Shown here: piece by piece, positions 1 through 12,420 of the stretch
Layout of the letters: the number at the start of each line of letters is the position of its first letter
How positions within the stretch are numbered: position 1 is the stretch's first letter
Translations under genes and position numbers: made by a program
Notes under the pieces: model-generated
The model's database searches: none
The model's input: the letters and a program-made list of their open reading frames with translations, nothing else
What the model was told of the DNA's origin: nothing
Origin: Saccoglossus kowalevskii
Lineage: Eukaryota; Hemichordata; Enteropneusta; Harrimaniidae
DNA length: 59,305 bases
Assembly: GCF_000003605.2 (NCBI RefSeq)
Contig: NW_003107089.1
Location: 491,772-551,076 of the forward strand
Direction: 5' to 3'

Positions 1-99
1 CAAAAAAGCACATTTTGTGCATATTTCAAATTACAGTGTCCAAAAAAAATATACTAACACAATTTTTAAATTCATCCAATAAGCTTTCCGAAAATATAT

Positions 100-345
100 A
101 GATTTGTACAGTTTGTGTGTGGCTTGTGTACAGTTTGTGTGTGGTTTGTGTATGATGTGTACAGTTTGTGTGTGGTTTGTTTATGATTTGTGTGTAGTTT
201 GTGTATGATATGTACAGTTTGTGTGTAGTTTGTGTACAGTTTGTGTGTGGTTTGTGTACAGTGTGCGTGTGGTTTGTGTATGATGTGTACAGTTTGTGTG
301 TGGTTTGTGTATGATGTGTACAGTTTGTGTGTGGTGTTTAGAATT
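100..345. repeat. GT-rich minisatellite
   Basis: Degenerate tandem repeat built from TGTACAGTTTGTGTGTGG and TTTGTGTATGATG blocks, alternating irregularly in units of about 15 to 31 bp. It gives a spurious repetitive open frame on the - strand rich in Thr, His, Asn and Tyr, which I treat as non-coding. Confidence 0.85.
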
Positions 346-399
346 TGCACCTTCTTTATCATTTCATAATACTATGTCATTCTGTTTTCTATCTAATAG

Positions 400-567
400 G
401 GATTTCAACATGAAGCTTTAAACAGACCAGATTATTTTATGGAATTGAGTGAATACTCCTCGTCTTAAAAAATATGTAAATATCTTTAGTGAAGAACGAA
501 AAATAATTTTTTTATTAAGATGTTTAAGGAAAAAAATACCAAAATATCAATTGCTTGCACAAGATTA
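400..567 (+). pseudogene. Upstream exon of hydroxylysine kinase-like gene, frameshifted
   Basis: An acceptor (TCTAATAG) precedes position 400 and a donor (GTAC) follows 567. The first part reads GFQHEALNRPDYFMELSE in frame 1. Near 450-456 the homology moves to the next frame, reading TPRLKKYVNIFSEERK and onward to about 563. Together these match the stretch just before the HGD catalytic loop in HYKK/AGPHD1 kinases at the right spacing from the next exon. No single frame is open across the exon, and the end phase of the shifted frame does not fit the next exon's best acceptor. Either this copy is a pseudogene or the assembly has small indels here. Known: the family is about 370 aa. Inferred: the homology of this exon. 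Confidence 0.45.
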
Positions 568-989
568 GTACTTTTATTACAGAGCATTACATTATGTGAA
601 TGTAATGAATGATGGGGTATTTTTTTCTCCATTATTTAAAAAAATGAGTTTTAAAAGTTTTAAGAAATGTAATGCAATTTTTCTTTAACATTGTGCTTTA
701 TGGTATTATTGTAGAAGTAGATTTTTTTGAAAAATATTAGGACGAATTTCTCAAAAATATTGTTTTTTATTTGGTTATACATTAGGCTGTTTCTTTTGTG
801 AGTTCTAAAGACAGAAGTGCTACATTAATCATCAGGTCACATGTAAAAATAAACCATATATTCAAATTTAAGTGGATAATATAGCCTTGATGCCATGAGT
901 GTCAACTTGATCGCCAGTAAGTTCTATCAACTGATATTTATTTATTCACATGGTTTATTCCTTATGCGCAAACACATAGAAATTGATAG

Positions 990-1453
990 GTGCCATTCAT
1001 GGTGATTTTAATGAGTTCAACATTCTTGTTGCTCCAAAAGAAGTGAACAGTAACATTGTAACTGGAAAATCAGGAAGCTACACTTATGAAATATGTGGTA
1101 TATTAGATTTTGGTGATGTCCAATATAATTATTACGTCTTTGATGCTGCCATTGCAATCATGTACACAATGTTACAGAGCCAGGATCCTATCACTGCTGG
1201 TGGTCACGTGCTTGCTGGATACCTGTCAACATTTCCTTTATCTGAGCTTGAGTTGGATGTAATATATTATTGTATAGGTGCTCGGATTTGTCAGTCGCTG
1301 ATTTTAGGAATGTACACATACACTCTCCATCCAACTAATACATATTTACTAGACACCCAAGAAACTGGTTGGAAAGTATTGGAATTATTGTATTCTACTT
1401 CAAAAGAAGAAGTTGATAAATCATGGAACACAATTGTTTCTTGTAGCTGTTAA
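990..1453 (+). CDS. Hydroxylysine kinase-like, 3' terminal exon (partial gene)
   Basis: The last coding exon of an aminoglycoside-phosphotransferase-fold kinase resembling hydroxylysine kinase (HYKK/AGPHD1), which uses GTP to phosphorylate 5-hydroxy-L-lysine in lysine and collagen breakdown. Visible are the catalytic loop IHGDFNEFNIL (pattern HGDxxxxN) and, about 30 residues later, the metal-binding ILDFGD. These are followed by the family-typical YYVFDAAIAIMYTM, GGHVLAGY, ARICQSL and ETGWKVLE segments, then a TAA stop. The acceptor is taken at AG 988-989, which leaves a split Gly codon; an alternative acceptor at 978-979 would add four residues. No start lies in this exon: the 5' exons lie upstream, one at 400-567 with a frame lesion and the rest outside the window. 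Family assignment is firm; whether the locus is functional is unclear. Confidence 0.8.
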
Positions 1454-1631
1454 TTCAAGATGAGTAAAATGCTATTTTGTCCATTGTACCAGTAATCTAA
1501 CAATTCATGATATCGACGTGGAAAGTCAAATCTATGTAACTATATAACATACCTGACAAGTACTTCATAATGAACATGTACTCTAGAAACTGGTTGTCCT
1601 ATTTTGTTGTTTATTTCTGACAATATAAGCA

Positions 1632-1637
1632 AATAAA
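1632..1637 (+). terminator. Probable polyadenylation signal of the HYKK-like gene
   Basis: AATAAA lies 179 bp after the stop codon at 1453, on the same strand. It is the first canonical hexamer downstream. Confidence 0.45.
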
Positions 1638-2658
1638 AAGCTTATGTAATACGTTGATGTTGGCTATCCTAAGTAATTAATTCCCACAATAAACAAAACT
1701 GTACAACATAACATCCAAGATTCGAATTCTATTTTAGATTTTTTATAACATGTGTGTTCTTTAACATATGCAATTGCCAGTTTTTTTTAGGTATGTTGTC
1801 ATTGAAAATGGATGATTGACCATCACCAGCGGCAGTGTCCTGCATCAATTTGGTTTACAATGAATGAGATTTAATCATTTCGGGACGACATCTTCAATTC
1901 TCTATTTTTAATGACTATTTTTGAAATCTGTGGTCATTTTTTTTTATTTTTACTTCTTCTTGAGAAGTTGTGATTAGTTGTGTAACATTGGGGAAACACT
2001 CAACACAATCCAACACTAATTCACAGACATATCCTACAACCCAACATTGGCCTTGTATTGGGATGCTTTGTCAATGCAATTGTGTCTAAAATATTTAGGT
2101 AAGATTTGGTAATATTAATTATAATTCACAGACTTTCCTACAACCCAAGTTTTTGAATCTACTTCTTGGATACTATTAAATTGATAAGATCTAAACATAA
2201 TAGAAACAGCAGATCTATTTCGACCGTCACGTCGCTTGTTTATATTAGTATTTTAATCGTCCTTGTGTATTATATAAAAATAGAGCATCATAAATAATTT
2301 ATTTTTGTAATATTAAATTATATATTAAATTGAAAAATCTTATAAATAAAGGAGCAACGGCTAGTTCGTTTTCATTGGCCACGATCCTTATATTATATAT
2401 ATATTATTGTTATATCTGCACCAACATGTAATTATTTCTTTCACCATCACACAAAAAGAAAATCAAATTTCAGAATGATGAAAGCATTAATAGTTTTTTG
2501 ACAATGAAGGTTTTAATTTTTTTGAAAAAACAACAACATAATTTGTGTAGAATCATTGATTTTACGCTATGGTTAATTAGAAATGCTTTAAAAAACGTCT
2601 CCGTTGTTTGCCATATTCATAAGATCATTTCTTCATATATCTTTCTAATATTGGCCAG

Positions 2659-2799
2659 AATTCTTTGACCTAAGTATTTTAACTACCTACAATGAAGTGA
2701 ATTACAATTTCAAAAATATTGAAATTCGTGTCAAAAATGTGCCAGAAAAAGAAGATGCTGACGTGGTATGCTTATCTGGTTGGCTACGTACTGTAAGAG
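2659..2799 (+). other. Orphan candidate exon, phase 1-1, 141 bp
   Basis: A pyrimidine-rich tract and CCAG acceptor precede a 47-codon stop-free stretch ending at a GTAACA donor. The reading includes FKNIEIRVKNVPEKEDADVV and CLSGWLRTVRG, with a codon mix more coding-like than its surroundings. The exon is symmetric (phase 1 in, phase 1 out). GWLRTVR faintly recalls the OB-fold start of class II aminoacyl-tRNA synthetases, but this is too short to call. No partner exon was found within 2 kb, so it may be a relic or belong to a gene with long introns. The rest of 1454-4339 shows no other gene I can support. Confidence 0.3.
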
Positions 2800-3430
2800 G
2801 TAACATTAAATCTCGCATTGCACACTCTTAATTTAAACAACTGATTGGAACATACTAGTAATATGCCGATTGTTATTATACATATAAAAGCTGAACAGTA
2901 CATCACATGTAAATATAAGTTACATGCTCGATGCACTACAATGCATCATTGTAAAAATTGTCATGTTCCTGGCAGAGTTGGCACATAAATCTGACTCAAG
3001 AGACAAACAGGCCGCAATTTATAATATAAATGCCATGTTAGTTGAATAAACAGCTGTCGTATAATAACAATTCAGTGGAGAGAGTTATTTTAATTTAAAT
3101 CTCAATGGAAATGACAGGATAGACGTCAGGTCATTTGATCACAGTGTAGTCTAATAGACTAAGTGCAAAATGTAGTGAGATATATATGAGATTTACTACT
3201 GTAGCATAATTTAAAAAAATGGAACTTGAATATTTCCGACTGTACTCAAAATATCTGCAATCAATTTTATTGCAGAAACTATCCACCCCATAGGAATAAT
3301 AAGGTTGTACTTTTGATTCTACACTAAAATATGATACTATGTATACACAAAACCACTCGACCACGGCGTGTTTCGATGTTGGCGTCACATTTTTCAGACA
3401 GCAGTTCAAGTCGACAGTTTGTTCAGCAAT

Positions 3431-3475
3431 TTTGTTTGTTTGTTTGTTTGTTTGTATGTTATTTCGCTCTTCCAT

Positions 3476-3550
<75 letters not shown>

Positions 3551-3552
3551 TC
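3431..3552. repeat. (GTTT)n and (TTTA)n microsatellites
   Basis: About 24 bp of TTTG repeats at 3431-3454 are followed after a short spacer by roughly 79 bp of near-perfect ATTT/TTTA repeats at 3474-3552. The overlapping open frames here (FIYLFIYLF and similar) are repeat artefacts. Confidence 0.95.
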
Positions 3553-4351
3553 TATCTACAGGATTCATTTATTTACAGGATTCATACAAACGATAAAATC
3601 TTAAATATACAAAATGGATAAAAACAAGAGAAAACCACAAATAACTGTAAAAAACAATAACAAAGGAATTTCAATTATTAAAATTATCACACTTTTCACT
3701 GATTTTTAACTAAAAATTTACTCCATTTTTTTATGAAATGCGTTCTTCCAAAAAAACAATGATTTATTTTTGTCCAGAAAGATTTCTTCTTGTTCTGCCT
3801 TTGCACATTTGATGTGTTTAGCTCGGGGGGGGGGGGCGTCAGCAACAACAAGGTCTTCCACTGACGAAACACTTTCTCTTTGATGATTATGAACTTTGAA
3901 ATGTATACCTTTTTCTCTGTGAAATTCCAAACGCACATGCGTAAAAATGAGAAAAATGGCAAAAATCAATTAATATCATTTAAACAAAATGAATCACTTA
4001 TGTAACTAAAAGCAGCTGTCACATTGATTGACATGTTTAAAATAATTTTATTATTAACCTTCACACCATGCTGTGTCATAAATCTATTCAGCTCAGAATT
4101 AGTCACAGATGAAACTATAATCGTATTCATTCATCACACACTATTGTTCCATACGCATTGCATGCTTTTTGACTGTTTGTTAAAACTCGTTTCTGATTGG
4201 CTAGCTAACACATAACCTTCTAAAATAATCGATACACACCTTGCTATGTTACGTGAAATAATGTTTCTGTCATTCCCCAATACTGCAGAATGCTGCTAAC
4301 CAAGTAACGTTTCTCTTTGGTGACGTATGGTTTTCACAGGGGAACAGTGGG

Positions 4352-7300
4352 ATGGATCTAATTAATAATCTCAGCAAAGGATTGGGCACTGGATTGCAGG
4401 AAAATCAATCGACAATTAAGAATATCGTGATTGCAATTAGTACCGTGGGTGGTGGCCAGGTATTTCACAACAAAGTGTTTGTCTGTCCGTGCACCAACAG
4501 AGTTATCTACGGATTGACGTACATGTTTGCTCCCGCCGTCATATTGCTGTGCCTTGGTGAGTAACAGTTTTTACAAACAATACTACTAATACGGCAAACC
4601 TGAAAAAAGACTTAAACAATTAAACATCCAATATTGAGAAACTAATAAATAACGTGTTGATGTGCAAGAGTATTACCAAAAAATGTTCGACTGTGATGTC
4701 TTATACTATAAAGGTATGGGACCAATGCTAATTAACAAAAGAATATACAATTAAGGTGTTCTGAAGATGAAGAATAAGCGGAATATTCGTTACTCGTCAT
4801 CAAATAATGATGCCCCTGGGAGAATACAAGCACCGATTAGTTTAGATTGCGGTATTCAATCAAATAGATGGGGGTGTACACATTATCAAAATATTTTGTT
4901 TCAAAAGCGTCACATAATTATTTTTGAATGTTACACATGTCATTATATTCTCGAGTTTTTATCTGAGTATGAAATACTTGTTTGGAGATCACAAAATGAA
5001 CAGTTTTGTAAGCCATTTTAAAGCAATATTTCATAAACATGAAATCACCATGATGGCAACCTTGTAACTACATGATTTTTTCAACAAATATAATCAAATG
5101 GTAAGTGGTTCAAAAAGCCTTATTTTTCACGGATATTTGTCCTTTGTTTTTTTGTTTTTTTTTGTTTTGTTTTCTGACAATACAATTTAACTAATCATTG
5201 TCCGTGGAACACAAATTTGATTGAAACAAGGTCGGTATTAAATCTCTCTATTAGGCCACACTGATTTGATTTTATGGATGACATCTTCTGAAGACCCCAA
5301 AACTAATGCGAGAGGGCGAAAAAAAAAAATCGGCCAAAAAAAATAAAATGCTGCTAAAACCACAGGATTACGGAGCTATTATTACGAATTTAACCACAGT
5401 GTATCAAAAAACAACAAATCTTTATTTGTAGGAGGCACATGTTGATGTACACATTTCGTACTGTATTACTGTCACAGGTATCATCACCTTTGATTTTGAA
5501 AAGGCAAGAGGATAAGGCAGATGTTAGCTTTGCCAAAGGCATACACATCAACTCAATAATAAAGAAAAACTTACTGTGTTGTATTGAAAAAAATAATTAA
5601 TTAAAAATGAACAATAAGTTTGTCAACAGCAACCTGGAAATTAACTTCTTTGACATTCAAACTACAGCTTTTAAAGTGACACTTCAGATAGACTAAGTGT
5701 AGACACAAATGCTCTAGAACTACTTCAACTATGTAACAAATTATAAGAGGCTCGATATTGAAAAAAACACACACACCAACGTCACCCCGTAAGGGACTTC
5801 GGCCAAGGAGCTTCTGCTGCTTTCGTTGCAGTTTTGTCGACTTCAATGCGGACAAAGCAACCGAACTGATTTGTCGCCTGACCGACTTTTAGGCCACCAT
5901 ACACCTCCACTCTTCTCCCATTTCTCTCATCATTGCAGAAGAAACGCGGGACAGCCACTCTGGACAATATGTTCTCAAAGTTGTCTGGGCAAAACACGCT
6001 TGCCGCTACCGACCTCTCGTATAGCTGTGTAAACGTCTCCCTGGCCAAGTCAATTGCGTACCAGTCTACAACAATCCCTCCGTTTTACCCCTCAACTTGT
6101 ATGCTCACGTATTTTGGTGGTGTGGTCGCCATGTTGGATCATTTATGGCAAAATTTGCATGTTTTGAGACAATCTCTTTCCCATAGGTCTTTGCGCTTTA
6201 CGTAACGCCCATCTAACTGTGCGGAGTTTGGTTTTGGAGTAGTCCAAAACGAGTTTTACGACAAGTCGGCGCTTTGCGACAATATGAGTCGGCAAGTTCT
6301 GGACAGAAAACCGATCTGTGGAGACTCGTCGTCGGAGATTTTTTTTTTTTTTTTTTTTGAGAACAGGCGAAAACTAATGCGCGCGCGGATGTCATCCATA
6401 ACATTAAATTGGTGTAGCCTTACTATTATTCACAGAACACATTACACGCACGTGTGTCGTACAACCATACGCAAGCCAAAGTTTGACCAATTGTGATTAG
6501 TTGGCAAATTGAAAAAAAAAGACGCAACAGATTAAAATCATTACTTGAATGTATTAGTCCACTAGAATGAAATGGAATATACAAAATACACACAGGCAAT
6601 GGTTACACATTGACGTCATACTATGATGACGTGTTCCTATTATTTATGTATTAATAACTAATGAATTATTCCAACCATTGCATGCATGTTCAACATACGA
6701 GGGCGGGCTTAACTTTCTGTCATAATCGAGTTCCTTCAATAAATATGATAAAATATTTTTGATTGGTCAAATAACCGAGTTGGATACGATGTGTGATTCG
6801 TCAATTAATCAATTGAGATGAAGACTCCGGTGTAAGATTTATTATTTACAACTCACCATCTAGTTAGATTATTAACAAGTAAATATTCACATAAATAGTT
6901 CTGAGGATATTATTAAACAATTAATGAATATGGACATTTTAATACGCCCCTTGTTATCACAGGTGTTCTGATAAACAATACGACCTGGAGACTAGTCACC
7001 GGATGTTGCCGAATTCACTCCGTGAAAGACAAATGGCAAAAAGGCCGCCGTGTGGGTCAAATTGTTGTAAAAGCTTGCCTGGCACCATCTGCGTGGATAT
7101 TTATCTCATTATTAAAAGGAGAGTAAGTTTATTTTCTCAACTATTTAAAATATGTTAGTTTATTGGTCAATGTGGGAATGTCGTTATCAATGCATCTTGT
7201 TGATAATTTAAATAACCATCTACTGTGTATATTAAATACGTTAGGTTGATATCTTTCAATAAAGGTTCTACGGATGCGGTCAATCCACTGTACCCTGTCA

Positions 7301-8399
7301 GAATGCAAATGATAAAGTAGTTGTGTCCAATGAAGATAAAGCTATCTCTCAAATGTTTGGATGGATACTCGCCGTAGTGGGCGTTTTAATAATAATACTC
7401 ACTTACTGTCTTAGTCGAAGTTTTGGTCGATTCACCTATGCACAAAGACAATATGCAATGTTTTATAGTGCGGCGGAAAAGCAACTGTTTGAAATAAAAG
7501 CAAAGGTAAATAATAGTTTGTCTTGTCTCTTGATTCAATGAAATGTGAAAATTCTATAGTATTATTCAATATTATTATGCATCTGTCATCGTAACGCCAT
7601 AAGTTACAGCGTGCCGTAATTTTGCGGTATTGCACTGGGTATTTTCATCCTACCATATAAGGAAATGTGAATTCCAAATTTGGAATGATTACGCGCTTAA
7701 GCGTCCTCTAATAATAAAAACAAACATGGCTGCCACCAGGGTTTGACCGGACTCCACACAAAGAAGTTCGCTGATTTTGTTCTAAACATTTTGGATTTCG
7801 GAAGGAAGGAAAAGATGTACAATAATAAGGCTATTACGAGGATATCTCAAAGTATGCGCTCAGACAGTACACCGTCGCATCGACCACCGCTGCGAGTCGG
7901 TCGATACTCCAGCTGTACTTTCTACGTACATACTTTGAAGTGTCTTTTTAATAACCTCATAGTATCCTCAGTATGTGTACAAAATCACAAAAGTGGTTAG
8001 AGGTTAAGGCGCCACAGTCGCGCAACCTTCGTTCGAATTTCGTGTAAATAATAAGCAAGGTATCAAACCTATTATTTTTTACAGGAGCTTGCAAAGAAAG
8101 AAGCCGACATAAATACTGAGAAATTTTTTGATCAACAAGTCATTGCTCCAGCCCCCCTGCTGACCAATGATGAATGGCGGGATATGCAGAATGCCTGGGA
8201 TACCGTCACTGTTATTGGTTCATGCCGTGGTGGAGGACGAGGCTACACTCCCCTCTATCACTGGGCGAAATTTGGTTCTGACGGCGAGTGCGTTGAGCCG
8301 GCAAGCACGCTATCGTCAACGTCGTTGAAAGGTGAAACAGTCGAATTATTAAAATCGGAATGTCACAATGTGCCCGTTTACGATTCTACCAAGCGTTAG
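4352..8399 (+). CDS. CALHM-like channel A (calcium homeostasis modulator family)
   Basis: Four coding exons: 4352-4556, 6963-7122, 7265-7505, 8085-8399; phases 1, 2, 0; 306 aa. The family (Ca_hom_mod, FAM26) forms large-pore, voltage- and calcium-sensitive plasma-membrane channels that can release ATP. Exon 1 begins with MD like other members, has TM1 (about residues 22-37), then the hallmark CPC motif at Cys45 and Cys47 and the start of TM2. Exon 2 holds GVLINNTTWRLVTGCCRI, a basic cytoplasmic loop and TM3 (KACLAPSAWIFISLL). Exon 3 holds two extracellular-loop cysteines (YGC and VPC), which probably pair with the CPC cysteines, and TM4 (WILAVVGVLIIILTYCL). Exon 4 is the cytoplasmic C-terminus with GYTPLYHWAKF, shared with B and C. 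An acceptor (TTTTCACAG) lies 12 bp before the ATG, so a 5' non-coding exon probably lies upstream. Diverged from B and C, so the older paralogue. Confidence 0.88.
5782..6132 (-). pseudogene. Unidentified coding remnant inside CALHM-A intron 1
   Basis: On the - strand, an ATG at 6132 (MATTPPKYVSIQVEG) meets TAA at codon 16. The same frame then stays open for about 100 more codons to 5782, with protein-like composition (segments DWYAIDLARETFTQLYERSV, FCPDNFENILSRVAVPRFF, GLKVGQATNQFGCFVRIEV). A coherent frame broken by one stop suggests a decayed transposon ORF or retrocopy. A poly-T run at 6340-6358 lies on its upstream side. I do not recognise the family. Confidence 0.35.
6339..6358. repeat. 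Poly-T run
   Basis: About 20 consecutive T in CALHM-A intron 1. On the - strand it is a poly-A tract 5' of the coding remnant at 5782-6132, so it is not that remnant's 3' tail. Confidence 0.8.
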
Positions 8400-9207
8400 T
8401 AGTTAGACGAGGGACATTCTAGTCATCTGTCCACTCATAATTTAAATGCCACACCAAACAATGCGAGTATGTTTTGTGGGTATTTACCATGAATCAATAT
8501 TTTATGATATACATTATTTTGATTTCGCCGATAAACAAGCGCTCTGTGTAAACATACAATTAGTGTCTCATAAACGCACTTATTTCGGAGATATAATTTT
8601 GTTTTGTGAAATGCATTGTCAAGTTTCAACTATGTGAAAGCCGAAATTGCACTACTAAATTTAGTTCCAAAAGCAGTCAATAAAATTTGGACATAGTTGC
8701 ATTATACTTCAGCAGATTTTGCATAGAAAGGAAAGCAGAAGGCAATTGTTTAAACTGATCATTTCCTCAAATTATCACATCCCACACTGTCACTCGATAA
8801 GAGAATTGAATATCTTTTTAATTCACCGTACATTGTTTATTAATACAGAGCGTAATCATGGTAATATAACTATGACATACATACACAAACAACTTAAAGA
8901 CAGGAAGGTACTTACCATATATAATTGACTACAATCTTACACAATATGCTATCAAATATGTTGCCGCCCTGCGGACCATAATTTGGAAATTGTTTGAATT
9001 GATATTCCATTAGCAGTTCATTTGACAAATACTATATGCCATCTTATGAGTCCGTGATATGTAATGTTGTGAGTATTCGTCGTTAAACCCTTCTGCCATC
9101 TTTGTGCTAATTAAAAGTAACCAGCGACCCTTACCATAGAACATTGTAATAACTGAATTCATATCATTGAACAAGGATATTTTATCCGGCTGGACTACGA
9201 TTACCTC

Positions 9208-9599
9208 CTACCATTGTTTATCTAGTGAAATATCTGCATGATCATTTCTTTGTACATACAATCGTAGTGTAACAATGTAATATACTAATATACTTTCAAA
9301 TCGAAAACAACTGTTTTTAGTGTTGGTATTTTGAGCTCCGCCTGCCATTCTGTGTGTCTGATTTGTACATAATTTAGAAACATGGCTATTGGTCGATCCA
9401 TAATTGGGAATTCTGATATGTATTGGCATGTACGAACACTCACTAGGATGCAACGCAATCTCACCAGTCATACACAATCCTAAATTTACATTAATAATAA
9501 TAAAGTAAGATCCTCCGCAAGATGTGTTTTCTATAATCACGTTCAGAAACTGTTTTTTGTATGCAGTAAGTATGTCGCCGCATTCATAAACCCCTCCTG
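9208..9599 (-). other. Candidate orphan terminal exon, - strand
   Basis: Stop-free for about 130 codons on the - strand, unusually long for this AT-rich DNA. It starts at a good acceptor (GGCTTTTTCAG) and ends at TAG. The reading contains GGVYECGDILTAYKKQFLNV, ENTSCGGSYFIIINVNLGLC and SECSYMPIHIRIPNYG with six cysteines, which looks extracellular. I recognise no family, see no upstream exon with a compatible phase and find no AATAAA soon after the stop. It may be a chance ORF or a relic. Confidence 0.25.
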
Positions 9600-9941
9600 A
9601 AAAAGCCAATGGCATGTCTAGCTTATATTGAATATCTAAGCTATATAAGCCAGATCTTTATCAGATTCATCTAAGTTCTTAATCAATTTTTTTTTCGAGA
9701 TTTTTAACATTTGTTTTTTTACCATCAAAATGGGCTTCAAATGACATTTCTCCAGTATTTATTCAGAGTATAGCCGTAACCACTTTGAATCTTTGGTCCT
9801 TTCCAGCATGACTGTCCCAAAGCTGTGGGTTCCTGTGAACACACAAATGTTACGATCTATATTTTTTTCAATTTGACTTGTCTATTTTAATTTGGCTTAC
9901 TGAATAGAATTACATTACACTTGTTTGTACATCTTTGAAAT

Positions 9942-10010
9942 TTTATTACCGGGCAAGCTGTGACTTTATTACCAGGCAAGCTGTGACCTTATTACCGGGC
10001 AAGCTGTGAC
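9942..10010. repeat. 23-bp tandem repeat, three copies
   Basis: Three near-identical copies of TTATTACCGGGCAAGCTGTG plus 3 bp, differing only at the GGG/AGG position and at one junction base. Otherwise 8400-11430 shows only the weak exon candidate at 9208-9599 and no gene I can support. Confidence 0.85.
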
Positions 10011-12260
10011 CTGTATTCGCACTCCATAGAAACACAGGGAAAGTGTTAACTAATTTTGTATGTGAAGACACGTCTGATTGCTGATATACAGGCAACACCC
10101 GGTTGCTAAGCAGTCAGAAACCTGCGTGATTGCCAAGTGCCAACACCCCGAGTTTGTGATTCCCCGTAGTGACTTTAGTAGAAACTAACTAGTTTGGTGA
10201 GATTATCTACTAACAATCTTTGAGTAACTTCCAAGTCTTGGCGTGTTTCATGTCTCTATGCATAAGTCTATTTGAATGGGTGTACATCAACGATCACTGT
10301 ACCTCTGCTGATATGTGAGTGTCCCCGACTCGAAGAATCTCACTTCCGATATCCTGACCACACCCCGAACAATATACATCCGACTCTACACTTTTACATT
10401 TGTGAAACGACGGTTGAAAACACATTTACTCTAAAGCATGGTATGCTTCAGAATTTGTCTTGAATTTATCTTGGCTGAGTCCCAGGGCTTTTTATGTCTT
10501 TTTCGAACGAATGTCTTACCTGCGAGTCGGAGTGAAGACAACGCCACGCTTGTGATGGAGTAACTTGTGATGTGGTTTGACCAATATAAAGATTGAAAGA
10601 CAAAAATGTCGAACAAATTGCAAATTATTTTCTTCAATTTTGAGATATTTTTTTCCAGGATAATGTTGCTGCAATGTTGTCTTTCACTCTTAGTCTAAGA
10701 TAATAGACTATTAAATGTGTATGTTATTTTTCTAAATATTATGAAACTTTCTATGTATTTTTTTTAAAAATCTACCTATTTTAATGGACAAACCTCCGAG
10801 CGTATCGTACGCGATTGCCGAACATCAAAATGCTGAAAATGGTAAAGGATGTCACGCGATACGTTATGTCGATTATTTGTGGTATCTAGCTGGTGGTCGT
10901 CACTCGTCCCGCTGTTTACTGGTTGGCCAAATGCGTCCATGCATCAAAATGATTTTAACACTATTTATTTATATGTGAAAATGGACAAAATAGAGAGGAC
11001 CCAGGTCTACGTCGATAAAACCCAGAACACTCAAAGGGGTGTGTAATATCGATTATTCCCGATCATTATGCGATGGCCGCGTTTGGTCACGGATAAAATT
11101 CGCCCTGCAAGCAATCAGCGGCTGCTGAAATACGAGAGAATGAAAATTTCAGATCTCGAGCATAAGGTTGTGCTGATCTATCACCAAGTATTGCTCTCGG
11201 TAAACAAAATGCATAACAAACCATTCATATGTCAGAAGACTTAAGTTGATATTTCCATTTTGAAACTTGAGGTGTTAGTGTAAACTGTAAATGTGTGAAG
11301 GTTATATAGGATTTATTTTTTCTTTCGAAATTATGTCGATAACTCTGGGCGCAAAGATGAAACGACAGGTTAACCAATCACTGTACATCTTTTGAATAAA
11401 GGTCATTAATATTCCGACAATCCTACAATTACGCTGGCAGATTTTGTAAATTCTGGGAAGATATGTAATAATACAATGACTCGCGAAAATCCAACCACGG
11501 AATATACCTCATCACGAGTGAAATTTACTTCTATACTGCAAAAACTAAACAATGTAAACCAAATGTCACAATTACACTTATGGTCAAGCAGCTGAAATAC
11601 GACAAACTCGTCACGCAGTTCGCGAGACAAGACCACACAGCTGATCAAAGTAAAGCGAATAATGTTAAACGTTGTAGCATTTATTATCAACACCATCAAT
11701 TCGTGAGTTGTATGGTATTCCTATATTTAACATAAACAACTTGAGTGTGCGACTGACTGACACGTGGCATGTTTTGGTCTTGATTCTACAGATCTCTACA
11801 GATGGTCTGGGGTGAAAACAAATAGGTAACCGTACCTTAAAAATTCACAAAACATCGAAATAAATGGATAGCCAGCATTCACACAAATGAACAGAAATAT
11901 TACGAGAAGCAAATCCGGTTAGGGGAAGTGACATAGTGACCGTGGAAGTTTGTGACGTCACAAATAACACAATAATACCCATTATTATTAATGTAGACAT
12001 CTTGAGTGTGTGGTGACATATTTACGTAACTGTAGCCACATTGCATCACACATATTGGATAGATACTGTCAACGTCATCCAACATATATGTTCATTTATT
12101 AGATATGGCCCAAAGCGTGCCCACTATGCGCATTCACATAGCGTTTACAACCGGTTATTAGTCCATGCAGTAATGCGAGATGTTTATTGGTATTTATCGT
12201 ATTGGTATTTCAACGGAATGACATACAAAATCCTTCACATATGGCCGGTGTTCTAGAGTT

Positions 12261-12420
12261 ATGGATATAAGTTACAGTTTATGGAAGAATGAAATTAAAG
12301 CGCTGTTTATTGGGATCATTCTTACGAGATTGGTAACACAATTTCAGACTGCGTTGGCTTGTGTCGCGGTTACTTCTTGTCCAGAGAATTATCTTAAAAT
12401 ACCAGGGAAACCATTGAAAG
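12261..12420 (+). other. Leader exon of CALHM-B (5' UTR or N-terminal extension)
   Basis: Ends at a GTGAGT donor and is conserved in unit 2 (18733-18902). From the ATG at 12261 the frame is open for 53 codons (MDISYSLWKNEIKALF, TRLVTQFQTALACVAV, ending IPGKPLK). It splices in phase into exon 1 just before the conserved MDQLKY start, which would add 56 residues including a hydrophobic stretch. In copy C the same ATG frame is broken, so 5' UTR is the safer call. The true 5' boundary of the exon is not determined. Confidence 0.5.

Noticed and set aside
72-362. 96-codon - strand ORF rich in Thr-His-Asn-Tyr
   Set aside because: It is the translation of the GT-rich minisatellite; repetitive with no flanking support.
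3131-3621. Several overlapping ORFs on both strands
   Set aside because: They are generated by the (GTTT)n and (TTTA)n arrays and neighbouring AT-rich DNA.
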